The notes beneath the pieces are model-generated. The model was not told where the DNA came from. It worked only from the letters and a program-made list of their open reading frames with translations, and ran no database searches. 64,000 nt of DNA from Pampus argenteus (lineage: Eukaryota > Chordata > Actinopteri > Scombriformes > Stromateidae): the NCBI GenBank assembly GCA_036937835.1, contig CM072861.1, positions 25,271,501 to 25,335,500 of the forward strand, given 5' to 3'. A program made the translations under genes and the position numbers. Shown piece after piece: positions 59,436-64,000 of this stretch (within the stretch, counting starts at the first letter, position 1; every line of letters starts with the position of its first letter).

Positions 59436-59965
59436 TGGAGGTCGAGCTATTTGCAGACATGTATTTAAACGTTTATGTGAAGCTAATCTGAAGCTTCAAA
59501 TCCAGCAGATATGTTTCAACGTTACAGTGTTTTTAGAGCCAAAGTCCCTCTTTTTGTTCCTATACTTCCACCACAGCTCAACAGGGAAACACAAAGAGGA
59601 AATTTGATGCTAAACAGACTGTAAATGTGTCAGATATCCACTTGATATGACTAACTCACACTGATGAAGCCTCAGAGAAGCTTCACATCTACTTTAAATG
59701 ATTTTAACCTCCATCACTGACACTGAAAGCACATTTGAAGCAGATCTTTGAACAGCCAGTATGAACAGGAGCAATGATTACAGTCACTGTTCATATGGAC
59801 ACCTGAGTGGTGCTTTTACACACAAAAATTTGAACTTTAAAATTTTGAATGTTGGTTCAAGTGAACAGTGTAAACTTCAGACTCAACAACAATTAAAATC
59901 TGCAAAGGAATCGAATACACATTAATAAAAACACTGCAGCATCGTTTAGTTTCCATTTGGCCTTT
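59436..59965. other. Intergenic DNA, no gene seen
   Basis: Unique AT-rich DNA between the maml1 promoter side and the putative next transcript end. No feature was recognised. Confidence 0.4.
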
Positions 59966-59971
59966 TTTATT
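59966..59971 (-). terminator. Candidate polyadenylation signal of the next minus-strand gene
   Basis: TTTATT on plus (AATAAA on minus) in a GAATAAAAAAGG context, at the boundary where longer unique non-coding sequence begins. Tentative. Confidence 0.25.
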
Positions 59972-62900
59972 CATCAAAACACACATATTTCAGGCTCCAT
60001 CATCACAGTATTTCTATTCAAAGTTGGACCTTCCTGTGGTGTCAGCAGGTCCATCTCTACATAGTGTGTACATCAGAAACAGGCTGGGCCAACAGTTTTA
60101 GTTCAAAGACAAAAGTCAACAACAAAAAATAACAGCAAAGAGTTACAGAGTCATGTAAAGTTTCACCAGCAGATACAGTGTTCAGTCTACAGTCTGTTAA
60201 CCTAGGCAGCTTCAGCCGGACATCAAGAGGAAGAAATCTGAGACAGAAAATAAAAAAAAAATAAAATAGACAATACAGATTGTGGCTGAAACAAACATCC
60301 TCAGAGGGAAGAAACGCTGCCACTGCTGGAGACGACTTGTCCTAAATCACAAACTGGAGCGTCACGTTCATACACTCCAGCTTTAGAACGACAGCAGAAG
60401 ATGAAAATAAAGACTAAAAAGCAACAGAGCTTACAGCCAAATCTTAACTAGCTCATGTTTACTCTAAGGAGAGGAGGAAAAAAAAAGGTTAAAGGTCACC
60501 TGACATGGAAGCAGGAACCTCCCGTTCACCACAAGGCCCAAAAATCCAAACAACCAGAGACGAACACCTCCAACATCTGATCTGCTGTGGCCATTTCCCC
60601 CCCAGCCTACTGATTGATCACTGATCACTGCAGAGCTTGCTCATCATTGGTGGAGTGAGAGGCAGAATGAGTAGGATTTGATTGATTTTGACACCCCAAG
60701 CTCACCCATCCCAGAAGCACTATGCTGCTAAGTCCCTATGTTTTTATCGTGAGGATTGTTTTTAGGAAGATCCCACTCATTTCATCTTTAAACAGACAGA
60801 AACCACTCGACAGCAGATTCAGTACAACTGTCTGGAAAACGATGACGCATACACAAAAAATAAGGACGAAACCAGGCGCATCATGGACACAGGACTGCAC
60901 TACAGTTATTGTTGTTCTTTTCTCAGATTCAAACCAGTTTTATTTCAGATTTTACAGGTGAGGTTCATGGAAATATTCAAAATGACCAAACTACTTGGAG
61001 AAGTTTACCACTAGTGGAGCTGCAGTGGACATTTTGTCCTGATGGTGGTGCCAGGTCAAAGGTCAGAGGTCACCAGAGCAGACTCTTGATGTACAATAAA
61101 CTGGCTGATAACTGATATCTTGTTTTGGGCTCAATTGTTGGACGGACACACTGACTGAAAAAAAATAAATCAAACAACTTGGGCTTCCTGTATTACTGCA
61201 ACTTGTCGGAGACTCTGGCCATTTTCCTTTTCTTAGGTGTGACAGGTAAATAAAACAAATGCAAGTTATAATCCCTAAAATTATAGTTCCGGTTGATTTT
61301 AGCGACACCTGCGGCTACTGGCGGTACGGCAAGATTTCAGTTTGAAATTGAAGTTTCCTCATCGTTATGCAACATGTGCCCACAAAATATGTCTAACTTA
61401 CAATGAAAAATCAACATATAACGAGGTTACTAATGAGTACATTAATAGCTTCAGCAGATGTTAAATAATAAAAATGTGTCTGATATGGTAAAATCTGCAG
61501 GATTATATCTCTAATTTCTATTTCGCCTTAACTCAAAGTCCACTTACTAGCTTTTTTACCGAAGTTTTCAGCTGCAACTTTCTTAGAGTCATCACATGAC
61601 CCGAGTATGAAACTGTGCTCAGTGATAGATATCTACTTATGCTCCAAGAAATGCGGTAAGATGATTTTGTCAAGCTAATATTTCCAAGATCAAAAATGAA
61701 CTTTGACGCTCAAGTGCCGTCTCTTTTAAACATGGGGCTAAACTCCTGCATCAGTCAGGCGGAGGTTTGGTGGAGCTGAGTGGTGCAGCAGGTGGACAGG
61801 TGTGGGGTTAAGCGCCTGAGTTTATCCCCTTAGTGCCTTTTTCTTTACATATGGGGTTGATGAAAGAGGGGCTGGGTGTCTGTCCACCTGCAAACAGTTC
61901 AGTTTCAGCCCAAACAAATGTGACAGCAGATCATTTTACTGATAAAGGACACAGGATCAATAATTGGTCCTGCACGCTACAAGATTTGTTTTACAAAGAA
62001 AGCAAAACCGACAACGATGAAGCACTAGAGCTGATTTGGGTTTTAAACGTTTGAGGACGGCACCTTTGATGCTTGGGAAACAGTGACTGACATTTTATAG
62101 ACCGAATGACTAACAGATTCATCATGAACTGTTGCAGCTGAAGTGTGCACACGTTTAACCAAAGAAGGTCCAAGACGAAAAGCTGCATACGAGGTAGTTA
62201 AAGTCTTCTTGTGACAAACCAACATGCATCTGATTAGAAATTTGAAGGTCAAAATGCTTCCTTGTCTTCTGATGTAATACTCAGTGTGTTCTTTGTAATG
62301 AATGAATAAACTGTTCTTCTCAACATGCGACACATTAAAACGCCATAATTCTGAATAATGCTGAATTGAGACTTAGATCTTGCCTGCCAACCCCAACTAA
62401 GAAGTATTTGCCTGTAAGGCTAAACTCGAAGCCAAAAATTCAGCAGTTTAATGTCTGATTATCAGTTATTAGAAAAATCCCCATTAGTTGGACAGTAGAG
62501 GGACAAACCAGTGAAATGATCTGCTGTCATGTTTGTCAGACTAAAATCTGAAAGGAGAGCTACTGGATGCAGAAAAAACTTGGACTGAAATCAACAGTGC
62601 TGCTGCAACGCTGACTCGACGGTTTTCAATGACAAGGACTCGTGGGCGGAGCTAGGACCGGTCTGACAGGAACAATGTGTGACCCCGACGCCAGGTAACA
62701 AACACCTGTAGCTCAGCTTTAACTGACAAATGTCTAACCTGAACACACCAGAAGAAAAAAACACAAAGAGTTTGGAAAAAAGAAAAGTAAACTTCATTTA
62801 CAGCTGCAACTAGTCATCTGATTCACTACAAACATTTAGATTTTCTGATTCTTAAATTTGTCTTTCTTTAGTCCTCTATGACAGTAACCTAAACATCGTT

Positions 62901-63900
62901 GGGAAACACTGATCCAATCGATGATGGAAATAATCATTTGTTACAGTTAAATCCAGCTCTACTTCTTGCCCTCTATGACCTCTGACCTTCTCCTCGCTGC
63001 CGTCAGGATGTTTAGAGACATTAGTGAAGCAGAGGAGACTCGTGAGCTCCAGTGAGAGACTACATAAACACTGACATGACTACAAAACAGAAAAAAAACA
63101 GACCAATAAAAAGTTCACTTTTTTAAATATTAGCAACTGGCTAACCAGTATGTTGTTTGTTAATATAAGATAATAGTAAAGTTTGTTTGTTAGCTAACAT
63201 ATTTGCAGCTAGTTGTTGGTAAGTTCATCCCATTGTTTGTGGGCATGTTAGCAAACTGTTTGTTAGGCTAATTAGCAGCTGGTAGGCTAATTACAAACTG
63301 CTTTTTGACACATAATTTGTCTTTCGGGGACTAATTAGCAAGTTGGGCTTAGCTGATAAGGCTGCTATTGGAGGGATTATTATCCTAAATTACTCCTAGG
63401 CTAATTAGCAGGTGGTTGTGAGGAATTATTTGTGGGCTAATTAGCAGCCAGTTAAAAGCTAAAGCAGGATGATGTTGGGCTCCATCTGATTGTGGGCCAG
63501 TTAGTGACCGTTGTAGCCAACACGTGTGTTAGCGAGTTGCTCACAGCCTAATTCAGACAGTTTTTTATGATATGCAGGCTCATTGGTGATCTGTTGGTAG
63601 GCCGATTAGCTGCATGCTTACTGCAAACTGTTAGCCAAGAAATGTTAATTTCCATAATATTTGTCAGAAGTGTAATTACACGACTCATTGACGGTTAATT
63701 CTTTGCAGGTTTGTCCAGACTGGTGAGCGACATCTTTATAGATATTTAACAACACTCACTGGGTCAATCATCTGATCATTTGTGATCCTATTTTGCTAAT
63801 TAGCCCCTTAGTGTTCTGCTAATTAGCAGTGTGTTGGTAAACCAATCAGGTTAGCTACTTCAGATTAGCCAATGATCTGTCAGAGACTGTTAAACAGGTT
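59972..63900 (-). other. Putative 3' UTR of a neighbouring gene (canx by synteny)
   Basis: About 3.9 kb without coding potential, microsatellite-poor. In human, CANX precedes MAML1 and LTC4S on the same strand; the same order reversed would put the canx 3' end here. A fragment of a fish repeat is seen at about 60,985-61,085 (GATGGTGGTGCCAGGTCAAA), and an ATTAAT-type fragment at 62,800-62,960. No canx coding exon is inside the window, so this identity is inference only. Confidence 0.25.
63120..63880. repeat. Degenerate tandem cluster of GCTAATTAGC motifs
   Basis: About a dozen imperfect units with the core GGCTAATTAGCAGCTGGTTG (for example near 63,265, 63,285, 63,330, 63,400, 63,435, 63,600, 63,795 and 63,818). 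Spacing is irregular, so this is an old, decayed minisatellite or a dispersed motif cluster. TAATTA is a homeodomain core. Confidence 0.45.
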
Positions 63901-63904
63901 GCTG

Positions 63905-64000
63905 ACGGGGCGGCTTAGCTCAGGTTGGTGGTGGGTGGTGCAGCGGACCGGACGGGACGGGACAGTCCCGCGGGTTCGAGTCTGCTCAGGTGTTGTTAAG
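63905..64000 (+). mobile_element. tRNA-derived SINE head, truncated by window end
   Basis: Starts ACGGGGCGGCTTAGCTCAGG. An A-box-like TAGCTCAGGTTGG (63,916-63,928) and a B-box-like GGTTCGAGTCT (63,973-63,983) are spaced as in a tRNA-related pol III promoter. The arm between them (GGACCGGACGGGACGGGACA) does not fold as a canonical anticodon arm, which favours a SINE head over a functional tRNA. Confidence 0.5.

Overview
The window is vertebrate nuclear DNA, almost certainly from a teleost fish. The four genes found have small exons with GT/AG introns. Long pure (CA)n tracts, minisatellites, Tc1-like transposon relics and several interspersed repeat families typical of fish genomes fill the spaces between them. 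All four genes lie on the minus strand.

Layout from left to right. (1) 1-7,868 is AT-rich DNA with no coding exon seen; it is either intron 1 of the emx gene or its 3' side. (2) 7,869-8,241 is the first coding exon of an EMX homeobox gene (EMX1/EMX3 type), in a CpG-rich promoter block. An enhancer-like block lies about 2 kb upstream, at 10,330-10,925. (3) 16,760-29,139 holds a complete nine-exon ccdc69 gene (304 codons). A long AT-rich stretch at 12,947-16,759 is its likely 3' UTR, and intron 1 is packed with minisatellites and a Tc1 relic. (4) 29,140-36,979 is intergenic, with a foldback element and a nested transposon insertion. (5) 36,980-39,439 is a complete five-exon leukotriene C4 synthase gene, ltc4s (149 codons). 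(6) 43,041-57,954 is a complete five-coding-exon mastermind-like 1 gene, maml1 (1,043 codons). About 3 kb of its first intron is one minisatellite array that starts about 27 nt after the exon 1 splice donor. (7) 58,767-59,175 is a promoter-like block for maml1. (8) 59,966-64,000 looks like non-coding 3' UTR of a further minus-strand gene. By synteny this should be canx, because human 5q35.3 has the order CANX-MAML1-LTC4S.

The genes are functionally unrelated: a forebrain-patterning transcription factor, a membrane-anchored coiled-coil/spindle protein, an eicosanoid-synthesis membrane enzyme and a Notch co-activator. They are held together by conserved synteny, not by a shared pathway. The most unusual features are in the non-coding DNA. 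Long UG-repeat tracts sit next to the splice sites of ltc4s exon 2 and ccdc69 exon 3. The giant maml1 intron array carries a forkhead-type motif in nearly every unit. One VNTR arose inside a Tc1 transposase gene. One dispersed repeat family carries an internal VNTR that has expanded to different lengths at different loci. Gene structures were built by hand from reading frames, splice consensus and family knowledge; no alignment or database search was run.
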